Origin: Hofstenia miamia
Taxonomy: Eukaryota; Xenacoelomorpha; Acoela; Hofsteniidae
Direction: 5' to 3'
NCBI GenBank assembly: GCA_900660155.1
Contig: CABFPE010000126.1
Coordinates: 788,765 to 852,764 of the forward strand
DNA: 64,000 nucleotides
Shown: positions 1 to 11,934 of the stretch, in pieces
Layout: each line of letters begins with the position of its first letter
Position numbering within the stretch: position 1 is the first letter of the stretch
Notes under the pieces: model-generated
What the model was told of the DNA's origin: nothing
Database searches by the model: none
The model's input: the letters and a program-made list of their open reading frames with translations, nothing else
Made by a program: the position numbers and the translations under genes

Positions 1-2200
1 ACAAAGTCTGTTCAACGTGCTAACTTTTATATTTTTGCCACATTTCGCCAAAATTTGCCGCTTTCGAGCTATACGCATTTTTCAAAAATATTGCCGCGGC
101 CATTTTTTTTTGAACCAAGGTATAACTATAGCAAACTAATTATTAAGAAAGTAAAAAATATTGCCTCAAAAGAGGATAAAATGAGAGCGAAAAAATATTC
201 TATTGGAATTCCGACATTCTTTTTGTCGCCTAGAACAGAGGAAACAACCAAGAAGTTGTTCTTGTTACAGTACACACATTGGTAGTCAAATGTGCGCCCC
301 AATGATTAGTCGTGCCGTATGACAACACAAAGGAGCTGAGAACGCATTAAATTTGTAGCTCGAGCTCTGATGAGTATGCCACAGAAGTATTTGTTCATTT
401 ATTTACTCTTGATGTTACACAGAAAACCCCAGTCAGTCTGAAAAACATGAAAATTTACATTCATCATTATTATATAGTTTGCGGAGTGACAATCCATATA
501 TTAATACGATAGCGTGCGTTATTTTGTGCTTCACACTTACGAGCGTTGGGTCCTTAAACGCTTATAAATCCGTACCTATTTGACCGATTTCGATGAAACT
601 TACGCCAGCTGATAAAAAATATTTCTAAGATTGGTTTGGTATATTATTCATTACGCTTAGTAAAACACCGAACAAGTTATTTAATAAAAAATGTATTTTG
701 CTAGTTTACATCGATTTCGAAAAGAGCACCAATTCAATTCCCCACCCTGTTTTTGTTTAAGCATTGTATTTGAAAATTCCCTGTCAAACACTTATTTTTA
801 ATACTATATGTCCTAAGGTACTGATAAAAGCAGTTCCAATTTTAGTAGTGTTTAGGACAGTCTTTGTTAGCAAGAATACATTTATTTAGTCAAGGTATTA
901 ACTTGGCCTGAATTCAAAGTCAAAAATCAACTATTCTAAACAAAGCATGTGTATTCAACAAAGACTTGGGGACAATTTTGGAAAAAACAAGCGTATAAAA
1001 GTATTTTATGATAAAAATACTGATTTAAATGCGGTTTATTGGCTGGTGAACATTTTCTAAAATATTTAAAGGATTAATATAGAACACAAAAAACGGGTGA
1101 TATTTATCTTTCAAACCTGCTAAGATCGCAATATAGAATTATATACCGCATTGTGTTCATAGACATACTGCGAAAATGGTAAAGAAAAAGTTCTTTAAAA
1201 TTATCAACAGCGTACGTCATTCTTCAGCTTAACTATGCATGAACATAAGCATGAAGGAAAAACATAAAATTCAGTAGGAAAATATAGTAATGCATTTGCA
1301 ACAATACTTTTAAATGTACACTTAAAACATTATGAAAATTTAAAAAAATCAAATCTGTGCGTCTATAGCCAAACAACCTGTATTAAACGATGACGTAAAG
1401 GAAACGTGGAATAAGTCTTTTTACAGCGAAATCAATAAAAACATTCTTTTTACACTGATAAAAATTTGGATAATTCATTGTAGAAGAAACTTAGCTGAAA
1501 ATGCTGAATCTTGCAATTAGCGATCAGATGTGTTTTGGATTAGTAGCACCGACCCAATAATTGACGAAATCGGGTACACTGAATTTCATTTTGGCATTCT
1601 CCCTGAAATAGATAACCTCGATTGTACAGGTTATTACAACTGGGTCTAGCAATAAAGTATTGTAAACTGCATCACTGTGCGACAAGTTTATTCATAAAAG
1701 AAATACCATTGACTAATTACTAGAATCAGAATTGATTCATTTTTCTTAAAAAGCCTGTTACTATTTCTGAGAATTACTGCAAAATTATATAAATTTTGTT
1801 TAAAATGCGTAAATTCCCGTAATTGCGTAAGAACTGACAAAAATGCGTTAAAAATGCTCAATGGTAATTTCTTATAACACTTGCGGGCACTTCTTGTAAC
1901 ACTTATTAATTTACATTTTTTTATTACGTTCACAGTCAACACCAGAATCCTTGCACACAATGCAATATCTAATATGTAATTTTATCAGACATGTTCAGTT
2001 GACTTCAACTATGGGTCAACAACATCCAATAACGATATGCACTGTACTATGCATAAAAGTGTGAAATGAGTTGCGAGTACTTGAGAAGTCTCGACTGTGA
2101 CATGCCCCAATCTGTCAGGAAAATGCGAACACTGCTGAATGAAAAAAGTCCATATTTCAATTAACATTTGTGACTAAATTTTCATTTTCTTTCATAATCA
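1..2200. other. non-coding, nothing recognised
   Basis: AT-rich sequence with short chance ORFs only. I saw no domain, RNA gene or repeat structure on either strand. CpG dinucleotides are frequent here, which is useful for comparison with the CpG-free region near 50-57 kb. Confidence 0.6.
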
Positions 2201-3045
2201 ATTGAGAAACTTCAAAAGCATCAAACACTTGGTAATAACGCTGTTACTTTACATGCAGCAAATTGACAAAATAAGACAAGACTAAACTACATTTTATCTA
2301 AGAATCCACATCAAATTCTGGAAATTGCTGAATGGAAGCGTTTTTCAACTTGTAGCCATTCCAGAGAGAGAGCCTTGGAAACCAAATTGTATCATATTGT
2401 TAGTGCCGATGTCGAGGACGTGTTTTCGAATTTCACATATATTCCTCGGCCAAAGTGTCTAGGTGCTTCATTTAAAATATCAAGTTATAATTTCACGCAT
2501 CATGGAAATGCTGAAAACTTAAAAAATTGTCAATAATATTTTTGTTTTTTCGCATTTTCGACATTTTGTCCGGCCCCGGGTTATGAGTCAAATGTCACGG
2601 AGTATTTCAACGGGCAGTAAAATTTTTTGTTGGCTGTTTGTGTGAGCATCTTATGAAAAAATTTACTGCCGTACTAATATACTATGCTAATATTAGATGT
2701 CCACTCTCCGCGATTATAAAACAGGATAAACGAATGAAAACCCATTCTTTAGAACAATTATTACACGCATGATGTCTAGATTGTTGCTAACAAGATGTGT
2801 TTGTGACTTATCTAGAAGTTTTGTCTAAGTTCAGTTATAAAACGAACGCAAATGCTAAACCAACCCTAAACAACAAAGTTGGTGAAGATTTTACGTGCTT
2901 GGTCGTTTCAAATAAAATTGCTTTCTACAAACCAGTGAATACGGTGCGGCATACTGACTTCAGTTCTAGTAAATAGGGAAACCGATATTATTCAAACAGT
3001 CGTCCCAATCAACAACAATTCTTTGGTCAGACAGCAATGTTAGAC
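2201..3045. repeat. 845-bp direct duplication, copy 1
   Basis: This block recurs at 3485-4329 with a constant offset of 1284 bases and no difference that I noticed. It ends directly at a single N (3046). The second copy begins directly after a single N (3484). Exact repetition bounded by single Ns is more typical of a scaffolding or gap-filling error than of an old genomic duplication. Confidence 0.9.
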
Positions 3046-3046
3046 N

Positions 3047-3483
3047 ATGCTCGAATTAATGAGAAATCGTCAACAACGAGAGTGACACCAACAATAGTAA
3101 GTGGAACAAACAAAACTAAAAAAGAAGATGATGGGAAATTAAAGGACAAAATTATCAAAATAAAATTGAAAGACGGTACAGTGAAATGGATAAACAGAAA
3201 GGATCTAAAATGTCAGGCGTGTGGAAAGAAGGGTCACACGAAGAAATACTGTAAAAGACAAATTAATTTTATCGAAGAGGAAGAAGCATACTTCGAGGAC
3301 GAAGACTTGTTAGAAGAGGAAGACGAATTGGAACAAACAGAAGAAACAAAAGAGGACACTTTAAATTAGAGGGAGCACTGCCTCCAGTAAAACGTGCGCC
3401 CGTGTTAATCGTAACAGACCTAATAAAGACTAATACAATCACAGTTGTAATAAACGGAGTGATGGTCAAAGCAACTATAGATA
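3047..3483 (+). pseudogene. gag-pol fragment: nucleocapsid zinc knuckle to start of protease
   Basis: The open stretch encodes a basic, lysine-rich region, then one CCHC zinc knuckle (C-x2-C-x4-H-x4-C, at about 3211-3252), then a strongly acidic Glu/Asp tract, and stops at 3367-3369. The same order, with a near-identical segment (IEE-E-YF-DEDL), is found in the element at 13.9-16.9 kb, so both belong to one Ty3/gypsy-like clade. After the stop another frame continues into a retropepsin start (VMVKATID). The fragment is cut by the N at 3484 right at the expected DTG active site. It is embedded between the two copies of the 845-bp block, so its real genomic neighbours are uncertain. Confidence 0.75.
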
Positions 3484-3484
3484 N

Positions 3485-4329
3485 ATTGAGAAACTTCAAA
3501 AGCATCAAACACTTGGTAATAACGCTGTTACTTTACATGCAGCAAATTGACAAAATAAGACAAGACTAAACTACATTTTATCTAAGAATCCACATCAAAT
3601 TCTGGAAATTGCTGAATGGAAGCGTTTTTCAACTTGTAGCCATTCCAGAGAGAGAGCCTTGGAAACCAAATTGTATCATATTGTTAGTGCCGATGTCGAG
3701 GACGTGTTTTCGAATTTCACATATATTCCTCGGCCAAAGTGTCTAGGTGCTTCATTTAAAATATCAAGTTATAATTTCACGCATCATGGAAATGCTGAAA
3801 ACTTAAAAAATTGTCAATAATATTTTTGTTTTTTCGCATTTTCGACATTTTGTCCGGCCCCGGGTTATGAGTCAAATGTCACGGAGTATTTCAACGGGCA
3901 GTAAAATTTTTTGTTGGCTGTTTGTGTGAGCATCTTATGAAAAAATTTACTGCCGTACTAATATACTATGCTAATATTAGATGTCCACTCTCCGCGATTA
4001 TAAAACAGGATAAACGAATGAAAACCCATTCTTTAGAACAATTATTACACGCATGATGTCTAGATTGTTGCTAACAAGATGTGTTTGTGACTTATCTAGA
4101 AGTTTTGTCTAAGTTCAGTTATAAAACGAACGCAAATGCTAAACCAACCCTAAACAACAAAGTTGGTGAAGATTTTACGTGCTTGGTCGTTTCAAATAAA
4201 ATTGCTTTCTACAAACCAGTGAATACGGTGCGGCATACTGACTTCAGTTCTAGTAAATAGGGAAACCGATATTATTCAAACAGTCGTCCCAATCAACAAC
4301 AATTCTTTGGTCAGACAGCAATGTTAGAC
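3485..4329. repeat. 845-bp direct duplication, copy 2
   Basis: Second copy of 2201-3045, read in the same direction. It begins immediately after the single N at 3484 and then runs without a break into unique sequence at 4330. Copy 2 is therefore the one joined to its natural right flank, and copy 1 the one joined to its natural left flank. The simplest reading is one locus split by a misplaced contig. Confidence 0.9.
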
Positions 4330-4370
4330 TTGTGTGAACATCGAATGTGTTACATAAACCATAGCCCGCC

Positions 4371-4581
4371 GTTAGACTAGTGATTGGGTAAAAAGTGATC
4401 TGTCACATTTGAAAGCATTGCACGCCTAACCACCCAAGATAATTAGCGATGTGACGATCACAAAGAAATCGAACGCGCACGATTTCTTTATAATCGTCAC
4501 ATCGCAATTTATCTCGGGTGGTCAGAAATGCGATTCATTCGAAATGTGGCAGATCACCTTTTATCCAATCGCTAGTCTAAC
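4371..4581. mobile_element. foldback (long-TIR) miniature element
   Basis: Almost the whole element is one inverted repeat. The left arm starts GTTAGACTAG and the right arm ends CTAGTCTAAC. The two arms of about 100 bp match at most positions (for example GCGATGTGACGAT against ATCGTCACATCGC) around a loop of roughly 10 bases near 4473-4482. I see no coding capacity and no clear target-site duplication. A transcript would form a long, slightly imperfect hairpin. Confidence 0.85.
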
Positions 4582-4642
4582 TTATTCGATCAATTAGTTA
4601 CTATGTTATTGTATGACAATTATAATGGCTTTTGACTAATAC

Positions 4643-5215
4643 CAAGGCCTACTTTAATCACGGCCTGGCGATTTGCAGTACAAAAAACAGAAAGTAGCAA
4701 TAAATACTCTTGTAAGTAGGGAATTAGTGTAAATTTTTGTCCAAATATGCAATACAAGGAATATTAAATATTCCCATCAAATTTGTGGAGTTGCAACCAT
4801 TGCATTTGCTTGCCAACAAAAAAGGGTTTAACAAACAATTAAAGGTTTTCACAAGCAAAGAATTAAATTAAATTTCTAGAGATATTTCTTCTCAAAGTAA
4901 AAAGGTTAGAGCCACATTTCTGCTTGTGTATATCTATATTCGCTGATTTCTATGAGGTCAAATCATAAATTTTGATATGCAGAAAGATGATTGTTTATTG
5001 TCAATGGCCTCATTATATTTGAAGGTGGTTTATGGAATTTTCAAGGAGGCAAATCGCTCCAAAAGGTGCATAGATGTATACAATAGCTAATTCTTTGATT
5101 TGGTTACTTAAAATGATTTGTTGCATTAAAACTTTGTCTGTGGCGGAGTGTGTTTGCGGCCTCATTTTTGTTAATTTTACTGCAAATCGCCAGGCCGTGA
5201 TTACAGTAGGCCTTG
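4643..5215. mobile_element. non-autonomous TIR DNA transposon, hAT-like
   Basis: Terminal inverted repeats of about 38 bp begin CAAGGCCTACT at 4643 and end AGTAGGCCTTG at 5215; inner parts such as AATCACGGCCTGGCGATTTG also match. The element is flanked by a 7-bp direct repeat CTAATAC (4636-4642 and 5216-5222). hAT elements normally give 8-bp duplications, so the superfamily call is tentative. No transposase is encoded in the 573 bp. Confidence 0.85.
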
Positions 5216-5222
5216 CTAATAC

Positions 5223-7430
5223 GGTACTTAAAGATTAAATTATGGAGACAAATATTTAGTGTGTTAAAAATGAAAATTTCATTACAAAACAAAGACAAAA
5301 TCTTAAATTATGAATTTAAATAAATATTTGCATCAATAATTCATCAGTCAACAAATTCTTTCTTAACTGATAGGATAATATCTAAAAAAGCTGATTGATT
5401 ATCATGGCAAATCACGAAAATTAATGATCAAAAATCAGTGCTCGAAAAATACCAACAAGCAAAAATAATAAAAAAAGAAAATTACAGGTTTCCGCCAAGA
5501 AAATCTAGCAATTAGAAGGAAAAGTGAGAAATAGCAGAACGTCAATCTAAGCAAAAACAATAACAAGATAGTATACTATGAGCTGTCAGTTTATATTTAT
5601 AATTGGGTTTGGAGTTGCAACAATTAACGAAAAACTCATTTACACACTTCTAATATTGCATAATTTTAATTAGGAATAAAATTACATTCAACTATTCAGC
5701 TAAATTTGTTTACTTGTATTAGTATATGGTGAAAAAGACTACGGAAAAATGGGAAACAGCAGCATTCTACTACAGTAGTGAAATAACGACCATTTGCTAG
5801 AAAAATTTAAATCAAACTCAGAAACCTCAAATATTTTAAATCACATTGTTAAACAGTAAAGATTGATCGACAAAGTGGTGTTTAGCAACGATAATAGTTG
5901 AATATCCGCGAATCCACGGTGATGGGCGCAGTTGCGCTCTGTTTTATTCCACAGTTCGATGTGAAAGCAGAATTTCCCATATCGATTTATATAACAGCAT
6001 ATTAACACACATTACGATAAATATTGCAAAATATTCAAACATAGAATGGAGTTAGAATCTACAAGAGTACGATTATGGTAGATATGCATTGAAAATTGCC
6101 AGAAATTAAGTGGAAATACATTGTCATAACAGTAATGCCGATGGACGAAATAGGAAGGATACCAACTACAAACGGATATACATGCAAATTGAAAATTGTT
6201 ATCACTATATCACATTAAGAGCACAACGAATATTTCTCATTTTTGTCAGAAGATGGTGAAACAAAATAAGTGTGCTAATAAGCATCTATTAAACCATTTT
6301 CTGTTTAATGGAAACCAAAGAAAACGCATTGAAATTCGTTGCATGTAAAAAAAAATCGTGTTCATTAATATTTGAAGCAGGTAGATTCTAAGCAGTGATG
6401 ATTGAAAATATTTATATACGCATTAGTCTCAAGTATTCTTAGATAGCCTAAATGCATTACTGATTCTGTTTTTAAATTCTTAACATTATGATTTTTATTG
6501 GACAGCGAAGTCCGCAACTTTTAAATCATGTGGAACAAAGTGCACTGCAAAAAGAATTTCCCATTTGCTTCAAAAGAGATAGATTGCAACTCAATTGCAA
6601 ATTTGATTTCCATAAGAGAAGATTCGGGCTTTAAATATTACGTAGTGTAGTTGTTTTTGGTTGGAAGAATGAAGTACTTTGAGATCTCAATAATCTTACA
6701 AATAATCATTTAAATTTGTTTTTTTTCAAAACATCAACATACAATGGGACCACATTAAGATTGACCGCCACGGCAAATTTACTGGAGGGAGGTATGGAAA
6801 AAGGTCGCTCAAAATTTTTTGATCCCGATTCAATGTTTTACTTTAAGCAGAAAATTGACCAATATGAAGGCCACCGACCTGGTTCAAAATGCTAAACAGT
6901 GAACATTTTTCAATATTTTGTCACATACTGAACTTTATTTGCCAAATTATGAAAACCGTGAATTAAATAATCGAAACTCGGTTGGTAAAATTCGAATAAA
7001 GCATTTGTGAAGAGCATTGCTGACTTCGTCGAGTATACATAAAAAACATCGACTACAATTTATCCGCCTACACAAAATGTCAGACAGAAAACGTAATAAA
7101 CTTAATTAAAACTCTATTGTGCTCCCGTACAACTAAACGAGAAAAATTCCAGCATTTAAAGTGGATCATTGTCGCCCACAAACAAAATTGAAAACTCCCT
7201 TTAAATTGTTTAATTGAAGTCAGAGCGCAATGTAATTAAATAAATTATAAAAAATCCACGCCTAACTAAATATTTTCGAAGGTTTATTAAAAAATAATGT
7301 TCTAAATTGACAGAGTTGAATATTCCACTAAAACATGCTAACGTTCAATTCCTTCCGCAAACCATTTCCATCAAACTAACTAATACAATTTCATAAATTC
7401 AATACTTTAACAACTAGTTTATAAATCGCT
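5223..7430. other. non-coding, nothing recognised
   Basis: AT-rich DNA without convincing ORFs, RNA genes or repeat structure. Only short A/T runs stand out. Confidence 0.55.
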
Positions 7431-7860
7431 ATATATATATATATATATTGGGAATTAGATCCGGATAGTGAACTTAATATACCGGATACCAGACATTTCC
7501 GGATAATTTAACTGCCAGATACAGGATAATTTAGCGGATATCGAATATTGTTCAATTATTACTGAAGAACAAATTCTGAATGAATATTCAGCATACATGG
7601 AAATGTATTGTCAAGCAACGAAAGTCCAGACTACGTTCTGATATGTCAGAAAAACTTGTTTTTTGCATGACAATTTGCGATTAATGGAAAAAATATTGTT
7701 TTTCCGTGAAAATTCCATTTTAATTCATGCTTCATCTCAGAATATAGCGATAATATTGCACATATTTTATCCGGCAAAATCCGGTAAGCAAGTTACATTT
7801 TCTCGGATATCCGGATCCAGTTGAATAATTGCCGATTTTGCCGGATACCGGTACATACCA
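7430..7860. repeat. CCGGAT-rich interspersed repeat next to an (AT)n tract
   Basis: An (AT)n run at about 7429-7448 is followed by a segment with several CCGGATA/ATCCGG motifs near both ends (around 7461, 7483, 7499, then 7770, 7780, 7812 and 7840). Similar motifs in opposite orientation at the two ends suggest a non-autonomous transposon with subterminal repeats, but I found no clean termini or target duplication. Confidence 0.45.
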
Positions 7861-10800
7861 AATTTATATAATGTATAAAACTTAATAGTGTTGGGCGAAG
7901 CAAACACGGGGAAGACCTGCAAAAATTTTACAGCGGTGGACGCTGAATTGGACTTTGAAAAATTCTGTGGCATTAGAGTCTAAAATACAGATATAGCCCC
8001 AGCAGGATTCATGTTGATAACGAAATTGCAAATCAAATTAACTAGTTAGCGCAGGTTGATATTGTAGTCTCGTGAGCGACAATCACCTGGTATAAGAAGA
8101 GCGGGCTTAGATATTTTGCTTTCGTTCATGTTTCCTTTGTTTCCCTTTGTTTTAGTTAGAGTGGAAGGTGTTTTGTTTACTGTCATTTAGGTCAGCTTTG
8201 AATCTAATATCCTGATTGTTTTAGTAAAATATAGTTTGTGTTGGATGTCACTTAGTGATAATTTATTTCTAAATGAAATCTATATTGTTCGACTACATTG
8301 TACACTCGAATTATAAACATTAATAGTGTTCAATAATTCTTAGCTTTGTAAAGCACACGAAATATCATTTAGTAGACCAAACTTGAGGTAAAACTATTCC
8401 ATTTATCACAACAAATTAGTGTTCTGAAACCAAGGCAATTTTTTGGCCGTAGAGGTCCGTGCAAAATAAATTTTGCCTTAGCTGGACGTTGGCCGTGATT
8501 GTTTTGTCGTAATCCGCACTTTTTACTACTATTAAATGAAATACTGCGTTTTTCAATGGAACGATTAAAACAAATAGGACCCTATTTTTATGACAAAGTA
8601 TGACAGAATTTAGTTAAATATGCCCTAAAATATTACCACCTATTTTTCAAATTGATTAATTTAAGCAATATAAAACGTTTTTCTGTTACTGATAACAAGA
8701 TGTAAAACAAATACAAAAACTCTAACATAATAATAAGTAAATTTTTAAAGCAACTGCGTCACTAAATAATTATAGCACATGAATTCTCAACATAGAGAAA
8801 CATCTCTCAGCTGCAGCCGATGTTGCCTGACATTTTCATAATTTGGCATACAATTCCGATCATAGCATTAAAACCGGTATTTTCTAATCGTGACTTGATG
8901 TAGGCGATTATTTGACGAGTATCATTTCCAGTATCAGAATTGTCAACGAGCCGACGTTTTTAAGCTCGACTCGGCTCGGCTCGGCTCGGCTCGTCCCGTA
9001 GAATCCTTCAATGACGCTCGTTTTAGCTGGATATTCTCTTAAAAGTATTGGGTTCTCGGATCAATAGCTGTTCCTATTTAATAAACATTTTAAAATAGGA
9101 CAATGAGTAAGGTATATTGATTGAAAGAATAAGAAAAATCTGCCTAATCAGATTAACAGGCAAAAATGTAATTTTGTATGCCTTAAGAAGGCTCGTTTTG
9201 GGATCGTTGTATATCTAATGCAGTGCTCAAGTTTGACTCGGCTCAAATGATTTAAAGAATTAATTTTTAAGTTATTTTCTTAATTTAATGAAGAGATGCC
9301 AAAATATGACTGTTATGGCATTTCAGAGACAAATATTACCGCGTTATTAAAAAAGAAATATATCTTTCCATGACTTTATAACTTCCTATTTAACTGCACC
9401 CCAGGTCTGAAAACCATCTTTAAGCAGACTGCAAAATAGACCAGCAGAAAAAAATATGACTTTTATGACTTTTGAGTGTTTCAACAATATTTTAAAAGGC
9501 CTATGCAATCTACAACCAACGAACCAAGCAAATAAATAACCACATGGGACGTAGTAGAGAAAATTTGAGTAAAAAGCGGCACTGCAGAAAAGTAGGTTTC
9601 TAGACACAAATTAAAATAAAATAAAAACCTGTTTAAAGTGGTTTTATTTGACATTTACAACTTTTTAATTATTGGAGTTTTAATTTGCTTGATTCTTACA
9701 ATAAAGTTTTAATTCCGGAACCAAAAACTTTTCTGTCCAATTTAAAGGTCAGGTGAATTAAAGCAGCGAAAACAAAAGGCTTCACGCACGAATTATTCAG
9801 GTGACCAATAATTCCGGCAAATAAAAGCATTTCGTTAATGCATATTTTCTAAATCACAAAGCCGCGTAAATGAAAAATCACTTATCACGAATCTCGAAAT
9901 ATTATCGAAAGACATTTTAAAAATGGTAGAATTCAAAATGATTTTAATTAAAGAAAATGGATGCAACTACGAAAAAAAACAAATGCATTGCTAAATCGAA
10001 AATATCGTTTACCAACTTAAAGTTTTGCTATGAAATCATACTCAATCATTCTGAAGTTGCACTGGATGGTACTAAAAATTTTTCCAAAACGAGAAAATTT
10101 AATGGTATTTTGTAATATTTCTTCAGTGGTGTGTAGGCCTTAGTGCGGTAGATAGTCAAAATTGATACATTTGTCTTAAGCATTAATAAATTTAGCCGTT
10201 TACTTGTGAACAATTCGGATCACAAACCATGACTAAATATTAAGAATAATTTCAGAATAATTCAAACCTAAAATCCATACTTTCAAAAAATCTGAATGGT
10301 CACTCGAAATATTTTATGATTCGTCTACGCAATTTCAAAAAGATTTGTTCCAAATAGTTATATAATACAACAAAAAGGTTCAAAAGCCTATTAGACTTTA
10401 CAAGGAGGCAGATTTAGAAAAAATATGCAAAAAAATTCAATCATACAAAAAAATGTTTCTCAAACAAGTTATTAATTTGAACATTACTCATAATATCGGA
10501 TCAAAATCTTAAACAAAATATACTTCATGTCAAAGCGAAAATAAAAGAAATGCTAATATACAAAGTTTGACAAGACTTTTATACATGCCTTAAAAAAGTT
10601 TGTATTTGTGAAATTTGTTGTGAACAGGTCATTAATGTTGAGGAAAACATACAAAACAAGCAAATTTAAAGAATGAATCTTGCGAGACAGTCACTAAATG
10701 GGACAGAACCATTTGATATTAGAAAATACGTTAAACAATACCTCCAAAAATATCACAATGTGTAATCAACAAAGAATATGTACAAAACATATTAGACTGA

Positions 10801-11179
10801 ACTGGTAATATATAGAGTAAAAATGCCTACATGATGCTCTTTACCTATTCATTCTCTTGGTAATATTTTATAATTAAAATAGTAAAACCACAAAACCAGA
10901 TAACAAGCAGCATGGACTGGATTGTATTGTGTATCGATTTTAATTGTAATAGCATGTAAATTAACTACCACTTACTATGAGAAGTACCCGAACATAAATT
11001 AACTCTGGGAAGCAAAATTAATATCGTACTGGCAGTAATGTATATTTCTACTTTTACCATTTATTTAGAGCATTTGCAATATAACTTCCAATGACTTTCT
11101 GTAAATCCAATCACAACTAATGTCTATGTACACGTCTGCACAGACAATCTTTATACCGATGCTACTAACAACTAAGCGA
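7861..11179. other. non-coding, nothing recognised
   Basis: AT-rich intergenic or intronic DNA. Apart from the CTCGG pentamer array listed separately, I see no gene, RNA or transposon ends. Confidence 0.5.
8966..8994. repeat. CTCGG pentanucleotide array
   Basis: About five tandem CTCGG units form a short GC-rich island in AT-rich surroundings. A related ACTCGGCTC occurs alone near 9236. Confidence 0.8.
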
Positions 11180-11917
11180 CTAAAGGACAAGAAAGCCATT
11201 AATGAAATTGGGCATAAGAAAGCCAATTAGGTCAACAGCAGAAAAGCAGCTGAAAGAATTGTAAATGACGAAGGTTACAAAAAGTCAAAAGAAATTTTTT
11301 TAAAAATTGGAAATTTAGAGCAAAAATCGAAAAAAGATCTACACAAACTGTGATACTATTCTCAGGGATCAACGACATTGTGTGGGGAGAACTTTGGAGT
11401 TCGCAATATTGATACTATGACGTAATGAGAAGAGTGGAAATTATTACCATGGTAAGATTAGGAAAGAACGAGCCGGAAAACATCACCGAGGAAGAAGTAT
11501 TGGAGAACATAAGTGCATTCTAAGACGAGGCGTCAATCTCGAAATCGTTACGATCAACGTATGAATTTTTCTACCCAAATACGACGATCCATCCAGATTT
11601 GGCGCACACTAGTAGAATAGATGCGATTATGACGTTGATGATAGCCATAAAGGGCATGAAACTCTACAGAAAACATTACGACATATTCAACGAGAAATTA
11701 AACGAATTACGTAGTATGTGTACAATAGCTAAATCGCTAAAGAACCCGTCGTTCCTTGAGACACAAGAAAATGCTAACAACAGAGAAAGACTAGTTGCTA
11801 AAAATCACTAAAGATGAGGCGTACGAAAACGTTACGTGGGACATGAAAGAAGCTGGTGAGATAATAAAGAAGGCGGCTGAAATGGTACAGGGAGAGAGAG
11901 TGGTCATCCTTAATTAG
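11180..11917 (+). pseudogene. retroelement ORF3 (env position), C-terminal part, decayed
   Basis: With two in-frame stops (11410-11412 TGA, 11521-11523 TAA) and a frameshift near 11790, the translation matches the C-terminal third of the - strand ORF at 18025-21043. Shared segments include KKSK, FSGINDIVW (FSGVNDIVW there), TEEEV, a FFYP motif and MTLMIAIKG (MTLMIGIKG there). The last frame ends with TAG at 11915-11917, eight bases before a polypurine tract and an LTR start. The fragment is therefore the 3' end of an LTR element whose gag-pol is not present upstream. The function of ORF3 is unknown. No hydrophobic membrane segment is visible in this part. Confidence 0.75.
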
Positions 11918-11924
11918 CTATGCT

Positions 11925-11934
11925 GGAGGGGGAG
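11925..11934 (+). promoter_or_regulatory. polypurine tract before LTR
   Basis: The all-purine stretch GGAGGGGGAG lies directly before TGTGAC, the usual arrangement for plus-strand priming in LTR retroelements. It marks the left edge of the LTR at 11935. Confidence 0.75.
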
